Source: Sphingomonadales bacterium BRH_c42 (lineage in GTDB: Bacteria > Pseudomonadota > Alphaproteobacteria > Sphingomonadales > Sphingomonadaceae). From it: a stretch of 61,441 nt of DNA. Below, in pieces: positions 33,610-44,206 of this stretch. The notes under the pieces are model-generated. The model was not told the DNA's origin. It saw only the letters and a list, made by a program, of their open reading frames with translations, and did no database searches. The DNA is taken from contig LOEX01000076.1 in the NCBI GenBank assembly GCA_001516125.1, positions 1-61,441 on the forward strand. The letters run 5' to 3'. A program made the translations under genes and the position numbers. Positions within the stretch are counted from its first letter, which is position 1. The number at the start of each line of letters is the position of its first letter.

Positions 33610-34817
33610 CGGTCACACTCCCCGAACACCACGTCGATCGCGCCGAGGATGGCGGTCGCGTCGGGCAGCATGTGGCCCTTGCACATCATGTCCATCGCCT
33701 GAAGGTGGCTGAAGGCGGTGGGGCGGATCTTGCAGCGATACGGCTTGTTGCTGCCGTCGCTGACCAGATAGACGCCGAATTCGCCCTTGGGGCTTTCGGT
33801 CGCGACATAGACCTCGCCCGCGGGCACATGGAAGCCTTCGGTATAGAGCTTGAAGTGGTGGATCAGCGCTTCCATGCTCTGCTTCATCTCACCGCGCGTG
33901 GGCGGTGAAACCTTGCCGTCGGTGCTGGCAACCGGACCCTGCGGCATTTCCGCCAGGCACTGCTTGATGATCTTCGCGCTCTCGTAAACTTCCTTCACGC
34001 GCACCATGAAGCGGTCATAGCAGTCCGAATTGGTACCGACCGGAATGTCGAACTCCATCCGGTCATAGACTTCGTAAGGCTGCGATTTGCGCAGGTCCCA
34101 CGGAATGCCCGCCGCGCGGATCATCGGGCCGGAAAAGCCCCAGGCAATCGCATCATCGCGGCCGACGATCGCGATATCGACATTGCGCTGCTTGAAGATG
34201 CGGTTGTCGATCACCAGGCTCATCGCATCGCCGAACAGTTCGGGCAGCCGCGTATCGACCCAGTGGCCGATATCGACCAGCAGCTTCTCGGGCACGTCCT
34301 GATGCACGCCGCCGGGGCGGAACCAGGCGCTGTGCATGCGCGCGCCGCTGGCCCGCTCGAAGAAGTTCATGCAGTCTTCGCGCAGCTCGAACACCCACAG
34401 GTTGGGCGTCATCGCGCCGACATCCATCACATGCGCGCCGATGTTGAGCATGTGGTTGGAAATGCGCGTCAGTTCCGCAAACAGCACGCGCAGGTACTGC
34501 GCGCGGATCGGCACTTCGAGATTGAGCAGCTTCTCGATCGCCAGCACATAGGAATGTTCCTGGCACAGCGGCGAGACGTAATCGAGCCGGTCGAAATAGG
34601 GCAGCGCCTGAAGGTAGGTCTTGTGCTCGATCAGTTTTTCGGTGCCGCGGTGGAGCAGCCCGACATGCGGATCGATCCGCTCGATCACCTCGCCGTCAAG
34701 CTCCATCACCATGCGCAGCACGCCGTGCGCGGCGGGATGCTGCGGGCCGAAGTTGATCGTGTAATTGGTGATGACCTCGTCACCGGTGGTGGGCGACTGT
34801 TCGAGCTGGATGCTCAC
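33606..34817 (-). CDS. nuoD: NADH-quinone oxidoreductase subunit D (GTG start)
   Basis: [59 protein letters not shown]. Confidence 0.96.
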   Translation of the reverse strand: MSIQLEQSPTTGDEVITNYTINFGPQHPAAHGVLRMVMELDGEVIERIDPHVGLLHRGTEKLIEHKTYLQALPYFDRLDYVSPLCQEHSYVLAIEKLLNLEVPIRAQYLRVLFAELTRISNHMLNIGAHVMDVGAMTPNLWVFELREDCMNFFERASGARMHSAWFRPGGVHQDVPEKLLVDIGHWVDTRLPELFGDAMSLVIDNRIFKQRNVDIAIVGRDDAIAWGFSGPMIRAAGIPWDLRKSQPYEVYDRMEFDIPVGTNSDCYDRFMVRVKEVYESAKIIKQCLAEMPQGPVASTDGKVSPPTRGEMKQSMEALIHHFKLYTEGFHVPAGEVYVATESPKGEFGVYLVSDGSNKPYRCKIRPTAFSHLQAMDMMCKGHMLPDATAILGAIDVVFGECDR

Positions 34818-34945
34818 AGGGCACCTCCATGTTCGTCATGCTGAACTTGTTTCAGCATCCATCGCGCCCCACATACCGAAGGTGCGGTAGGAGAAATGGA
34901 CCCTGAAACGAGTTCAGGGTGACGAAGAGTGGGTGAATGGCTCAC
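34814..34945 (-). CDS. 43-aa repeat-derived small ORF between nuoC and nuoD (GTGA overlaps at both ends)
   Basis: [43 protein letters not shown]. Confidence 0.5.
   Translation of the reverse strand: MSHSPTLRHPELVSGSISPTAPSVCGARWMLKQVQHDEHGGAL
34835..34924. repeat. repeat family B, second copy
   Basis: gtcatgctgaacttgtttcagcatccatcg...aatggaccctgaaacgagttcagggtgacg. Confidence 0.9.
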
Positions 34946-35568
34946 TTCTTCTCCTCCGCCTTTTCATCACCAGGCAGAACGTATTCGGCGCCTTCCCACG
35001 GGCTCATGAAATCGAACTGGCGCAAGTCCTGCGGCAATTCGACCGGCTCGTAAACCACGCGCTTGTCCTCTTCGGAATAGCGCAGCTCGACATAGCCGGT
35101 GAGCGGGAAATCCTTGCGGAACGGGTGCCCTTCGAAGCCGTAATCGGTGAGGATGCGGCGCAGATCGGGATTGCCCGCGAACTTGACGCCGTAAAGGTCG
35201 AACACTTCGCGCTCGAGCCAGCCAGCGACGGGCCACAGCGTGGTGACGGTGGGAACCGGAGTATTCTCGTCGGTCGCAACTTTCACCATCACGCGGTGGT
35301 TGCGGGTGAGGCTGAGCAGCATGTAGACCACTTCGAACCGCTCGGCGCGGCTCGGGTAATCGACCCCTGCGATTTCCATCAACTGCTGATACTGATGATC
35401 GTCGCGCAACCGCCGCAGCGCATCTTCGATTGCCTCGCGCTTCACAGTGATGACGATCTCGCCGTGCTCTTCTTTCGAGGCGAGCACCATCTTGCCGAGC
35501 GCCTTGGTCAGCGCCTTGCGCACGCCTTCGTTCGAGGCGAATTTCGGGGCGGAATGGACCACGCTCAT
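34942..35568 (-). CDS. nuoC: NADH-quinone oxidoreductase subunit C
   Basis: [20 protein letters not shown]...[38 protein letters not shown]. Confidence 0.95.
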   Translation of the reverse strand: MSVVHSAPKFASNEGVRKALTKALGKMVLASKEEHGEIVITVKREAIEDALRRLRDDHQYQQLMEIAGVDYPSRAERFEVVYMLLSLTRNHRVMVKVATDENTPVPTVTTLWPVAGWLEREVFDLYGVKFAGNPDLRRILTDYGFEGHPFRKDFPLTGYVELRYSEEDKRVVYEPVELPQDLRQFDFMSPWEGAEYVLPGDEKAEEKK

Positions 35569-36110
35569 CGCTCGATCGTCCCCACGCGGCGGATCTTGCG
35601 CTGGAGCTGCATCACGCCATAGAGCAGCGCCTCTGCCGTGGGTGGGCAGCCCGGCACATAGATATCGACCGGCACGATCCGGTCACACCCGCGCACCACC
35701 GAATAGCTGTAGTGGTAATAGCCGCCGCCGTTGGCGCAGCTGCCCATCGAGATGACGTATTTGGGCTCGCTCATCTGGTCATAGACCTTGCGCAGCGCCG
35801 GGGCCATCTTGTTGCACAGCGTTCCCGCCACGATCATCACGTCGCTCTGGCGCGGGGAAGCGCGCGGGGCAACGCCGAAACGCTCCATGTCGTAACGCGG
35901 CATGTTGACGTGGATCATCTCGACCGCACAGCAGGCAAGGCCGAACGTCATCCACCACAGGCTGCCGGTGCGGGCCCACTGGAACAGGTCCTCGGTACTG
36001 GTGACGAGAAAACCCTTGTCGTTCACCTCGCCCTGCAAGGCAGTGAAGTAGTCGGCATCGGGCTGGCGCAGTTCGCCGGGCCGGGCTGCGGGTGTGGTCG
36101 CGGTATTCAT
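35565..36110 (-). CDS. nuoB: NADH-quinone oxidoreductase subunit B
   Basis: [48 protein letters not shown]. Confidence 0.96.
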   Translation of the reverse strand: MNTATTPAARPGELRQPDADYFTALQGEVNDKGFLVTSTEDLFQWARTGSLWWMTFGLACCAVEMIHVNMPRYDMERFGVAPRASPRQSDVMIVAGTLCNKMAPALRKVYDQMSEPKYVISMGSCANGGGYYHYSYSVVRGCDRIVPVDIYVPGCPPTAEALLYGVMQLQRKIRRVGTIER

Positions 36111-36481
36111 TCCCAGTCCAACGCCCCCATTTTCCAGGCATAGGCGAGGCCGATCGCGAGTTCGCCCAGGAACACCATCATGGTGATCCAGCCCGTCCAG
36201 CCGGTATGTTCAAGGCTGACCGCCCAAGGGAACAGGAACGCCGCCTCAAGATCGAAGATGATGAACAGGATTGCTACCAGATAGAACCGCACGTCGAACT
36301 GGCTGCGCGGATCCTCGAACGCGGGGAAGCCGCATTCATACTCGCTGTTCTTCTCCGTATCGGGTTTGTGCGCGCCGGTAAGCCGCGCCACGCCCATCGG
36401 CAGGAACACGAACAGCGCCGACAATCCCACCGCGATGAACAGGAATATGAGGATCGGCAGATACTGACTGAGATCGACCAC
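36107..36481 (-). CDS. nuoA: NADH-quinone oxidoreductase subunit A
   Basis: [40 protein letters not shown]. Confidence 0.95.
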   Translation of the reverse strand: MVDLSQYLPILIFLFIAVGLSALFVFLPMGVARLTGAHKPDTEKNSEYECGFPAFEDPRSQFDVRFYLVAILFIIFDLEAAFLFPWAVSLEHTGWTGWITMMVFLGELAIGLAYAWKMGALDWE

Positions 36482-36681
36482 GCGAGAATCCTTGGGGGGC
36501 TCAAATTCGTGCCGCCTCTAGGCCCGTCAATTGCATGACGCAAGGCTGCGAATCGGCGATACCTGCGATGGTAGCGAATTCGCGGGCGCGTTAAATGGCA
36601 AGGTCATGGGGGCGGACGGACGAACGGGCTATGATGGCGGCAGGTTCAGGGAAAATCCGATCATGCGCGGCATACAGCCCA

Positions 36682-37632
36682 TCATTCCCACACCACACCG
36701 TCCTGCGCGCCGGTATTGACGTGCAACGCAAACACATCGGGACGGCTGTAATGGCCATCGGTGTCGAGCGCGGCGAGCGCTTCGCGGGTGGCGGCGAGGT
36801 CGAGAGTGGCGGACAGATACTCCTCGCCTTCGCCCGCCTGCGCCAGCACGGCGCCATCGGGGCCACAGATCAGGCTGCCTCCCTTGTTGAGCACGCCGTC
36901 GGGGATCGTGCGCAGCATCGCCTCCGCCTCGGCATCGCCGCCGACGCGGGCGAGGCCGTCGATAATCTCTTGGCGCTCCTGGATCAGGCCCGCCGCGAGG
37001 ACGAAGCAACGTCCCTCGAACGCATAATGACGCGACGCGATGGCATAGGCGTCGCGCACCGTCGGCCAGGCGGCGACATGGACCAGCTCCTGCTGGTTGT
37101 GCATTGCGGCGCGGGCGAGTGGCATCCAATGTTCCCAGCAGATCAGGCTGCCCACCGCACCCCAATCGGCATTATGGACACCGAGCGTCGACCCGTCGCC
37201 GCGTGCCCACACCAAACGCTCGCCATGCGTCGGCACGAGTTTACGGTGGAGCAAGGGCGGTGCATCGGGGCGGAAGAGGAACTGGGTGTTGTAGAGGCTG
37301 GCACGGCGGCGTTCGTGGGCGCCGATCGAGATTAGCGCACCCGATGCATCGGCCATATCCTGAAGCGGGGCGAACCGTGCGTCATCGGCGGTCACGGCCT
37401 GTTCGAGCAAAATGCGGTGCAGCGCCCGCGTCCCGGGATGGTCCCACAGTGCCGCCCCCGGTGCCTCGTCGAGCCACAAGGGATAGCCGCCCAGAAACGT
37501 TTCGCCGAACGCGACGATCTGTGCGCCATCGGCAATTGCGCGGGCAACATGCCCGGTCGCGGCAACAATCCCGTCTGAAATGGCCAGCGGCACCGGTGCG
37601 GCCTGAACGATGGTGGCTTGGATCTTGGTCAT
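36682..37632 (-). CDS. carbon-nitrogen hydrolase (nitrilase family)
   Basis: FGETFLGGYPLWLDEAPGAALWD; HRKLVPTHGERLVWARGDGSTL; LICWEHWMPLARAAMH. Confidence 0.9.
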   Translation of the reverse strand: MTKIQATIVQAAPVPLAISDGIVAATGHVARAIADGAQIVAFGETFLGGYPLWLDEAPGAALWDHPGTRALHRILLEQAVTADDARFAPLQDMADASGALISIGAHERRRASLYNTQFLFRPDAPPLLHRKLVPTHGERLVWARGDGSTLGVHNADWGAVGSLICWEHWMPLARAAMHNQQELVHVAAWPTVRDAYAIASRHYAFEGRCFVLAAGLIQERQEIIDGLARVGGDAEAEAMLRTIPDGVLNKGGSLICGPDGAVLAQAGEGEEYLSATLDLAATREALAALDTDGHYSRPDVFALHVNTGAQDGVVWE

Positions 37633-38005
37633 CGGCCCTCATCGGCAATGCGGCGCACGAAGGCAAGTAAAGGCTGAGCGCAGCGCATCGTCCGCCGCCA
37701 TGTTGCCCAATAACCAGCGACTTGGCCCCTCTATCTATACGATCGAAATGCGGGGAATTTCATGCGGCAATGGGAGGCATGGCGCGGGGCGCTTCGCGCC
37801 TTCGTGTGTTAGCGCCTCCGTGTAAAGCCAGACTGGACCCCGGCCTGCGGTGACAGTTTACTGAATCCAGCAATCTCGTTAGGCCCTGGCAATGGCCCGC
37901 CCCCCTCGCCTTGTTCAACCTGCCAGGCCAAAAAGGGATGGCGCGGTGAGAATTAGGTATTCCCTCCCCAAATTATCCACGCAGTGACCCCAGGACTGAT
38001 AAACA

Positions 38006-38335
38006 TTGGATGAATTACAGCATCTTAACCTGAAGCGAAAGGCTCTAGCGGAATTTCTCTTAGGCCACGCGCTCGATGATTCAGTCGGATTCGCGGCTAT
38101 GGGCGATGGCGGCATGGGGAGCTACGTGGTGGTTCAAGGAGATGCAAAACCTGGAGAAAGAGTTTGGCCTTTCCGAGAGGCTAAATATGTCGATGAAGAT
38201 GGCGTAGAAGTATTTATTACACTTTCGTGCGACCAAGCCAAAAGACCTGTGGAAGTCTCATTTTGGAAGGTGGATTTTGAAGAATTAATTAGATTTCCAA
38301 CATCAAATGATATTGAAATCATAGAATTACGGTAA
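38006..38335 (+). CDS. hypothetical protein (TTG start, lower GC)
   Basis: MDELQHLNLKRKALAEFLLGHALDDSVG...; family not identified. Confidence 0.5.
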   Translation: MDELQHLNLKRKALAEFLLGHALDDSVGFAAMGDGGMGSYVVVQGDAKPGERVWPFREAKYVDEDGVEVFITLSCDQAKRPVEVSFWKVDFEELIRFPTSNDIEIIELR

Positions 38336-38339
38336 CAGT

Positions 38340-38745
38340 GCGCTTTTGCGCCGGAACCTTCAAGTGCCGGGGACGCTGGCTCAATTTCTCTCGCAAAGGC
38401 GCAAAGACGCGAAGAGAAGTGTGGCCTTGCCGCAGGCATAAAATCTTCGCGTCTTCGCGTGAAACCAAGCTGAACCCCGGCCTGCCCGCTGGGCAGTTTA
38501 TCCTGGGCGCCTGCCTTGGCAGGCAGTCGAAGGGCCGGGGTGACGAAGGGGTAGGCGCCCACCCCCTCCGACCGAGTGCGATGGGGAGGATCACACCTTT
38601 GCGCCTTCGCGCCTTTGCGTGAGAAAATCCCTTCCATCTTGAGGGGAGGACGGGTGGGGGCGTGCCCACCATGGGTGTTGAGCACCCACCCCTCGATCCC
38701 CTCCCTCAAGGGAGGGGAGAATTTGGAGAGTAGCAGACCCGCAAA
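38340..38745. repeat. composite intergenic repeat island
   Basis: tctcgcaaaggcgcaaagacgcgaag vs cttcgcgtcttcgcgtgaaa and tttgcgccttcgcgcctttgcgtgaga; ccccggcct/ggccggggtgacg pairs; flanking ccctcaaggg. Confidence 0.75.
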
Positions 38746-38778
38746 CTTGCGGTGGCCCGGAAGGCTCAACCCGCCCGT

Positions 38779-40209
38779 CTATTTCATCAGCGTCTTCGCC
38801 GCCCGCGCGCTCGCCTTGCCATAGGGCGGCTTGAAACCGCCCAGCTTGGCAATGTCGATCCTGGGCTGATGATAGACCGCGCGCGCATGGCTGAACTCGC
38901 GGAAGCCCTCTATGCCGTGATAGGCCCCCATGCCCGATGGGCCCACGCCGCCGAACGGCAAGTCCTCCATCGAGACATGGAAGATCACGTCGTTGGTGGT
39001 GACACCGCCCGAAATGGTGCGCGTCAGCACCTGCTCCTGCTCACGCCGGGCATGGCCGAAATAATAGAGCCCCAGCGGGCGATCATGCGCGTTCACATAA
39101 TCGATCGCCTCGTCGATCTTCCCGTAAGTCACGACCGGCAGCACCGGCCCGAAAATCTCCTCCTGCATGGCCAGCATGTCGTCATTGACGTTGCGCAGGA
39201 TGGTGAGCGGCATCTTGCGGGCATTGGCGCCCGAAAAATCCTCGCCCGCCGGATTGACCTCGATCACCTCGGCGCCCTTGCTGCGCGCATCGGCGACCAG
39301 CCCCTGCAAACGCGCAAAGTGCCGGTCGCTGACGATCGAGGCGTAATCGTCGTTCTCCAGCAGCGCGGGATACATGCGCTCGACGCCCCGGCTTACCCCG
39401 GCGATGGCCTCGCTCTCCTTGTCTTCGGGCACGATCATGTAATCGGGGGCAAGGCAGATTTGCCCCGCGTTCATCATCTTGCCCAGCGCAATCCGTTCGC
39501 CAGCCCTGGCGAAATTGGCGCTGCGGCCCATGACCACCGGGCTCTTGCCGCCCAGTTCCAGCGTCACGGGAACCAGATTTTCGGCCGCCGCCGCCATCAC
39601 CCTGCGCCCCGTGGCGGTCGATCCGGTGAAGACCAGATGATCGAACGGCAGCGACGTGAACGCCGCCGCCACTTCGGGGCCGCCGGTGATCACCACCACT
39701 TCGTCGGGCGTGAAGTATTCGCTCACCAGTTCCTTCATCAGCAGCGACGTGCGCTCGGTGAATTCGCTCGGCTTGATCATCGCGCGGTTGCCCGCCGCCA
39801 GTACCTGCATCAGTGGGCCGAACGCCAGATTGACCGGGAAATTCCAGGGGCTGAGGATGCCGATCACGCCCTTGGGTTCATAGCGCACCTCGGCCTTCGC
39901 CCCCAGCAGGCCAAGCGGAAACTGGACTTTGCGCCGCTCGGTCCGTGCCCAGGCATCGATGTGCGCCAGCGCATCCTTGCCCGCGCTGACCGTGGCGGCG
40001 ATGTCGGTGATCATCGACTGATGTGCGCTGCGGCTGCCGAAATCGGCGCTCATCGTCTTGGCGAGGGTATGCCCGTGCTCTTTCAGCAAGGCCATCGCGC
40101 GCTTGATCCGGTCCTTGCGCATGGCCATGCTCTCGGGCCGCGAAGCGGTGAAGGCATCGCGCTGCAAACGCAGCAGTCGTTCCATCTCGTGGCGCTGATC
40201 GACTGCCAT
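38779..40209 (-). CDS. aldehyde dehydrogenase, coniferyl aldehyde dehydrogenase type
   Basis: GVIGILSPWNFPVNLAFGPLMQVLAAGNRAMIKPSE; TLELGGKSPVV; AGQICLAPDYMIVP. Confidence 0.88.
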   Translation of the reverse strand: MAVDQRHEMERLLRLQRDAFTASRPESMAMRKDRIKRAMALLKEHGHTLAKTMSADFGSRSAHQSMITDIAATVSAGKDALAHIDAWARTERRKVQFPLGLLGAKAEVRYEPKGVIGILSPWNFPVNLAFGPLMQVLAAGNRAMIKPSEFTERTSLLMKELVSEYFTPDEVVVITGGPEVAAAFTSLPFDHLVFTGSTATGRRVMAAAAENLVPVTLELGGKSPVVMGRSANFARAGERIALGKMMNAGQICLAPDYMIVPEDKESEAIAGVSRGVERMYPALLENDDYASIVSDRHFARLQGLVADARSKGAEVIEVNPAGEDFSGANARKMPLTILRNVNDDMLAMQEEIFGPVLPVVTYGKIDEAIDYVNAHDRPLGLYYFGHARREQEQVLTRTISGGVTTNDVIFHVSMEDLPFGGVGPSGMGAYHGIEGFREFSHARAVYHQPRIDIAKLGGFKPPYGKASARAAKTLMK

Positions 40210-40363
40210 GATGCTCTCCGGTTTGTCTGAATTGCGTTTCGAATTGCGATTGGTTCTTGCCGATGGATTTCCGTCTGACAAGCGAATACGCATTCCGATT
40301 GCCAATGCCGCAGTGCAGCATTAGACTGGTAAAAACCATCCAGCCATCACCCGAGGAAATAGA

Positions 40364-41563
40364 ATGCCCCAGTTCTCCGCAGCCGATCCGATTGTCATCC
40401 TGTCCTATGCCCGCACGCCCATGGGCGCGATGCAGGGCGCCTTGGCCGATGCTTCGACCACCGACCTTGGGGCCACGGCAGTCAAGGCGGCGGTCGAACG
40501 ATCGGGCGTCGATGGCGCAAGTTTTGACCGCATCTACATGGGCTGCGTGCTTCCCGCCGGGCTCGGCCAGGCTCCCGCCCGCCAGGCCGCGCTCAAGGCC
40601 GGTCTGCCCAAATCGGTGCAGGCAACCACGGTCAACAAGGTTTGCGGATCGGGCATGCAGACCGTGATCATGGGTTCCGAGGCGCTGGCATCGGGATCGG
40701 TCGATTTCGTCATCGCGGGCGGTATGGAGAGCATGACCAACGCGCCATATCTGCTCAAGAAGCACCGCTCCGGCGCGCGGATCGGCCACGATACCGCCTA
40801 TGACCACATGTTCCTCGACGGGCTGGAAGATGCCTATGAAGCGGGCCGGGCAATGGGCACCTTCGCGCAGGATACCGCGAACGAATACCAGCTCACGCGC
40901 GAGGACATGGACGCCTTTTCGATCGAATCGCTGCGCCGCGCCAATGCCGCGATCGAAAGCGGTGCCTTCGCTGGCGAAGTGGTGCCGGTAACGGTTGCGA
41001 CCCGCACGGGCGAGGTCTCGGTCGATACCGACGAATCGCCTTCGAAGGGCAAGCCCGAAAAGATCCCCACCCTGCGCCCCGCCTTCGCCAAGGACGGGAC
41101 GATTACCGCCGCCACCTCGAGCTCGATCTCGGACGGCGCCGCGGCGGTTGTCCTGACCCGTTCGAGCACCGCCAGCGAGAAGGGGCTGAGGCCTGTTGCA
41201 AAGGTGGTTGCGATGGCGGCCCACGCGCGTGAACCGAAGGACTTCACCGTGGCTCCTGTCGGCGCGATCGGGAAAGTTCTCGAACGCGCGGGATGGAGCG
41301 TTGACGATGTCGATCTGTGGGAAGTGAACGAGGCATTCGCCTGCGTCGCCATGTTCGCCATGCGCGACATCGGAATTTCGCACGATCGGATCAACGTCAA
41401 CGGCGGCGCGACCGCGCTCGGCCACCCCATCGGGGCCAGCGGGACGCGCATCATCGTCACGCTGATCAACGCCCTGCGCGAGCGCGGCAAGACGCGCGGC
41501 GTCGCCAGCCTGTGCATCGGCGGGGGCGAGGCGACCGCGATCGCGGTAGAGCTGGCGGACTGA
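40364..41563 (+). CDS. acetyl-CoA C-acyltransferase (thiolase)
   Basis: TTVNKVCGSGMQTVIMG; GGMESMTNAPYLL; NVNGGATALGHPIGASGTRI; SLCIGGGEATAIAVE. Confidence 0.93.
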   Translation: MPQFSAADPIVILSYARTPMGAMQGALADASTTDLGATAVKAAVERSGVDGASFDRIYMGCVLPAGLGQAPARQAALKAGLPKSVQATTVNKVCGSGMQTVIMGSEALASGSVDFVIAGGMESMTNAPYLLKKHRSGARIGHDTAYDHMFLDGLEDAYEAGRAMGTFAQDTANEYQLTREDMDAFSIESLRRANAAIESGAFAGEVVPVTVATRTGEVSVDTDESPSKGKPEKIPTLRPAFAKDGTITAATSSSISDGAAAVVLTRSSTASEKGLRPVAKVVAMAAHAREPKDFTVAPVGAIGKVLERAGWSVDDVDLWEVNEAFACVAMFAMRDIGISHDRINVNGGATALGHPIGASGTRIIVTLINALRERGKTRGVASLCIGGGEATAIAVELAD

Positions 41564-41642
41564 TTCCCGGCGATTTCCTGCGGCCCCCGATTGTGATAGG
41601 CGTCCGTGCAGGGACGCATGTTTGCGAGGGGGAGTCGATCTT

Positions 41643-42053
41643 ATGAAAAGATTGCTGATGGTGTCGCTTGCCGGCACACTTGCCGGAACGCTGGCTGCTT
41701 GCCAGCCCGAACCGGCTGCGGAGCCTGTGGTCGAAGAAGCAGCAGAAGCTGCACCTGTAACCGTGGCCAATGGCACGCCCGTGGGAACCTTTGCGGTCAC
41801 GAATGCGGACGGCACGGCGGGAACGACGGTAATCAATGCCGATGGCACTTATACCGATACCGATTCCGAAGGGAATCTGGTTGCGGAAGGCACCTGGGCG
41901 GTGGTGGAGGGCAAAACCTGCTTTACGCCAACTACAGAGGGCCAAACGGCAATGTGCTACACCGAATCGGCACCTGCCGAGGATGGTTCGTTCACCGCCA
42001 CGCCCGATGAAGGTGACCCGGTGACGGTGCGACCCGCAGCTGCAGCGCAATAG
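41643..42053 (+). CDS. hypothetical lipoprotein
   Basis: MKRLLMVSLAGTLAGTLAACQPEP lipobox. Confidence 0.7.
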   Translation: MKRLLMVSLAGTLAGTLAACQPEPAAEPVVEEAAEAAPVTVANGTPVGTFAVTNADGTAGTTVINADGTYTDTDSEGNLVAEGTWAVVEGKTCFTPTTEGQTAMCYTESAPAEDGSFTATPDEGDPVTVRPAAAAQ

Positions 42054-42096
42054 TTGCCGAGTGCGCAAGGGCGGCTTTCGGGCTGCCCTTGCCCGC

Positions 42097-42567
42097 TCAG
42101 GGCTCGCCGGCGCCCCAAAGCCGGTCTGCGCGGATCCATCCCTTGTGGCCATTGGTGTCGAATTCGCACCAACCCGCCGTGCACTTTCCCAACTGGCCGA
42201 CGACCCCGGGTTCGGCGTTCCATTTCAAGGCGGACGATGCCACGGGTTCCTCGAGGATCGCGGCCAGGCCATTGCCGATCACAACCGCCGTGCGCTGCGG
42301 ATCGAGCAGGCGGGCGACGACCCAGCCCTGTGCGCCGTCGGGATCGCGGACCAGCCGCCAGCCCTCGACCACGCGGACCACCATCACCGGCAGCCCCTTG
42401 CGCCGATATACCCATTCGATCGGGTAGTCCTGGCTGGGGCCGACGCGCATATTGACCGGTTCCGCGCGCAGCGAAGCCCAATACGGCGCCTCGCGCGTCT
42501 GGGCCATTGCCGGTTGGGGCAGGCCAAAAGCGAGCAGGGCCGCGAAAGAGACGAGAATCGAACGCAT
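42097..42567 (-). CDS. secreted SH3-domain protein
   Basis: ASLRAEPVNMRVGPSQDYPIEWVYRRKGLPVMVVRVVEGWRLVRDPDGAQGWV. Confidence 0.85.
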   Translation of the reverse strand: MRSILVSFAALLAFGLPQPAMAQTREAPYWASLRAEPVNMRVGPSQDYPIEWVYRRKGLPVMVVRVVEGWRLVRDPDGAQGWVVARLLDPQRTAVVIGNGLAAILEEPVASSALKWNAEPGVVGQLGKCTAGWCEFDTNGHKGWIRADRLWGAGEP

Positions 42568-42663
42568 TTCGACCAGATACCGGTGTTTGCCAGGGACCTT
42601 CAAGCCCGCCTCGACACACTCTGCCGCTTGACCGCGCCACCCTGCCCGCATTAGCGCAGCAAC

Positions 42664-43680
42664 ATGCCCGCGAACGCGACATTTTCCGAACGGCCCATCG
42701 ATCACAAGCCCAAGGTCGTGGTCACGCGCCATCTCATGCCTTCGGTTGAAGAGCGCATGTGCGAATTGTTCGATACCACTCTCAACCGCGCGGACATTCC
42801 ATTCACCCGCGATCGGCTGATCGCCGCGATGCAGGGCGCGGACGTGCTGGTTCCCACCGTCACCGACCGGATCGACGCGGAGATGATCGAACAGGCCGGG
42901 CCGCAATTGCGCCTGATTGCCAACTTCGGTGCGGGAACCGAACATATCGATCTGGCGGCAGCGGCGGGGCGCAAGATCATCGTCACCAATACACCCGGCG
43001 TGTTCACCGACGATACGGCAGATATTGCCATGTGCGGGATTATCGGCGTTCCGCGGCGCATCCGCGAAGGGGTGGCGCTGGTCCGCAGCGGGAAATGGAG
43101 CGGCTGGGCCCCATCGGGCATGCTGGGGCGCAGGCTGGGCGGCAAGGTCCTGGGCATCGTCGGCATGGGCCGGATCGGCCAGGCTGTCGCCTTCCGCGCG
43201 CGCGCTTTCGGACTTACGGTGATCTATAACAACCGCAAGCAGCTGCCATCCGCCATCGAGACCATGCTTGGCGCGCGCTTTGTCGGCGATCTGGATGCGC
43301 TGCTTCGGGAGGCGGACATCGTAACCCTGCATTGCCCGTTGAGCGAAGAAACGCATGGGCTGCTCGATGCGCGGCGGATCGGCCTGATGAAGCCAGGTGG
43401 GTCGATCATCAACACCGCGCGCGGCGAACTGATCGATCAGGAAGCGCTCATCGCCGCGCTCGAGAGCGGTCATCTCGCGGGGGCCGGGCTCGACGTCTAT
43501 CCCGACGAGCCCAGGGTCGACAAACGCCTGCTCAAGCACCCCAACGTCATGACCCTGCCGCATATCGGCAGCGCGACCGCAGAGGGGCGCGAGGCTTCTG
43601 GCGAAAAGGTAATTGCCAATATCCGATTCTGGATGGACGGGCACCGCCCGCCCGACCAGGTGCTGGAAGGCCTGGTCTGA
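42664..43680 (+). CDS. D-2-hydroxyacid dehydrogenase (glyoxylate/hydroxypyruvate reductase-like)
   Basis: LGRRLGGKVLGIVGMGRIGQAVAFRARAFG; NTARGELIDQEALIAALESGHLAGAGLDVY. Confidence 0.9.
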   Translation: MPANATFSERPIDHKPKVVVTRHLMPSVEERMCELFDTTLNRADIPFTRDRLIAAMQGADVLVPTVTDRIDAEMIEQAGPQLRLIANFGAGTEHIDLAAAAGRKIIVTNTPGVFTDDTADIAMCGIIGVPRRIREGVALVRSGKWSGWAPSGMLGRRLGGKVLGIVGMGRIGQAVAFRARAFGLTVIYNNRKQLPSAIETMLGARFVGDLDALLREADIVTLHCPLSEETHGLLDARRIGLMKPGGSIINTARGELIDQEALIAALESGHLAGAGLDVYPDEPRVDKRLLKHPNVMTLPHIGSATAEGREASGEKVIANIRFWMDGHRPPDQVLEGLV

Positions 43681-43681
43681 C

Positions 43682-44197
43682 TTGAACCGGCACGCCAGGA
43701 TCGAACCGGGTGTCCTGTGCCTCGATTGCGGGATGTGCTGCACCGGTGCCGTATTCACCCATCTCGACCTGACCGGGCCCGACAAGGACCGGCTGCACGG
43801 CGCAGGGCTTGGCGATGCCGCCACGCAGCACCGGCTCGATTTCCCCTGCCGGTTCCTCGACGGAGCGCGGTGCTCCATCTACGCTTCGCGGCCCGCAGTC
43901 TGCGCATCCTATCGTTGCAAGACGCTGGCGCAGGCGCAGGATGGCATGATCGACCTCAGCGAAGCGAAGGACAGGCTTCACAAGGTGGTCGAACTGCGGC
44001 GCGCGTTCGAGGCGCAAATCCCGCCAGGCATGGCTATCAAGGATGCGATTGTTGTGGCAGCGCGTGAGCCATCCACCGAATGGGAACTGCCGAAAAATCA
44101 TCTGGAACTGAAGCTGGCCTTTGTCGCGCTACAGGCGATCATCGACCGGTATCTTCGAGCGGACGGAGACGGAATCGTTCGCCAGCGCGGCGATTGA
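43682..44197 (+). CDS. YkgJ family cysteine cluster protein
   Basis: LCLDCGMCCTGAVFTHL...FPCRFLDGARCSIYASRPAVCASYRCK; TTG start. Confidence 0.8.
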   Translation: MNRHARIEPGVLCLDCGMCCTGAVFTHLDLTGPDKDRLHGAGLGDAATQHRLDFPCRFLDGARCSIYASRPAVCASYRCKTLAQAQDGMIDLSEAKDRLHKVVELRRAFEAQIPPGMAIKDAIVVAAREPSTEWELPKNHLELKLAFVALQAIIDRYLRADGDGIVRQRGD

Positions 44198-44206
44198 GAC
44201 GCTGAC

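Noticed and set aside
42097-43878. 593-aa minus-strand ORF
   Set aside because: Only the last 156 residues (SH3-domain protein, start 42567) look genuine; the rest is antisense to the 2-hydroxyacid dehydrogenase at 42664-43680.
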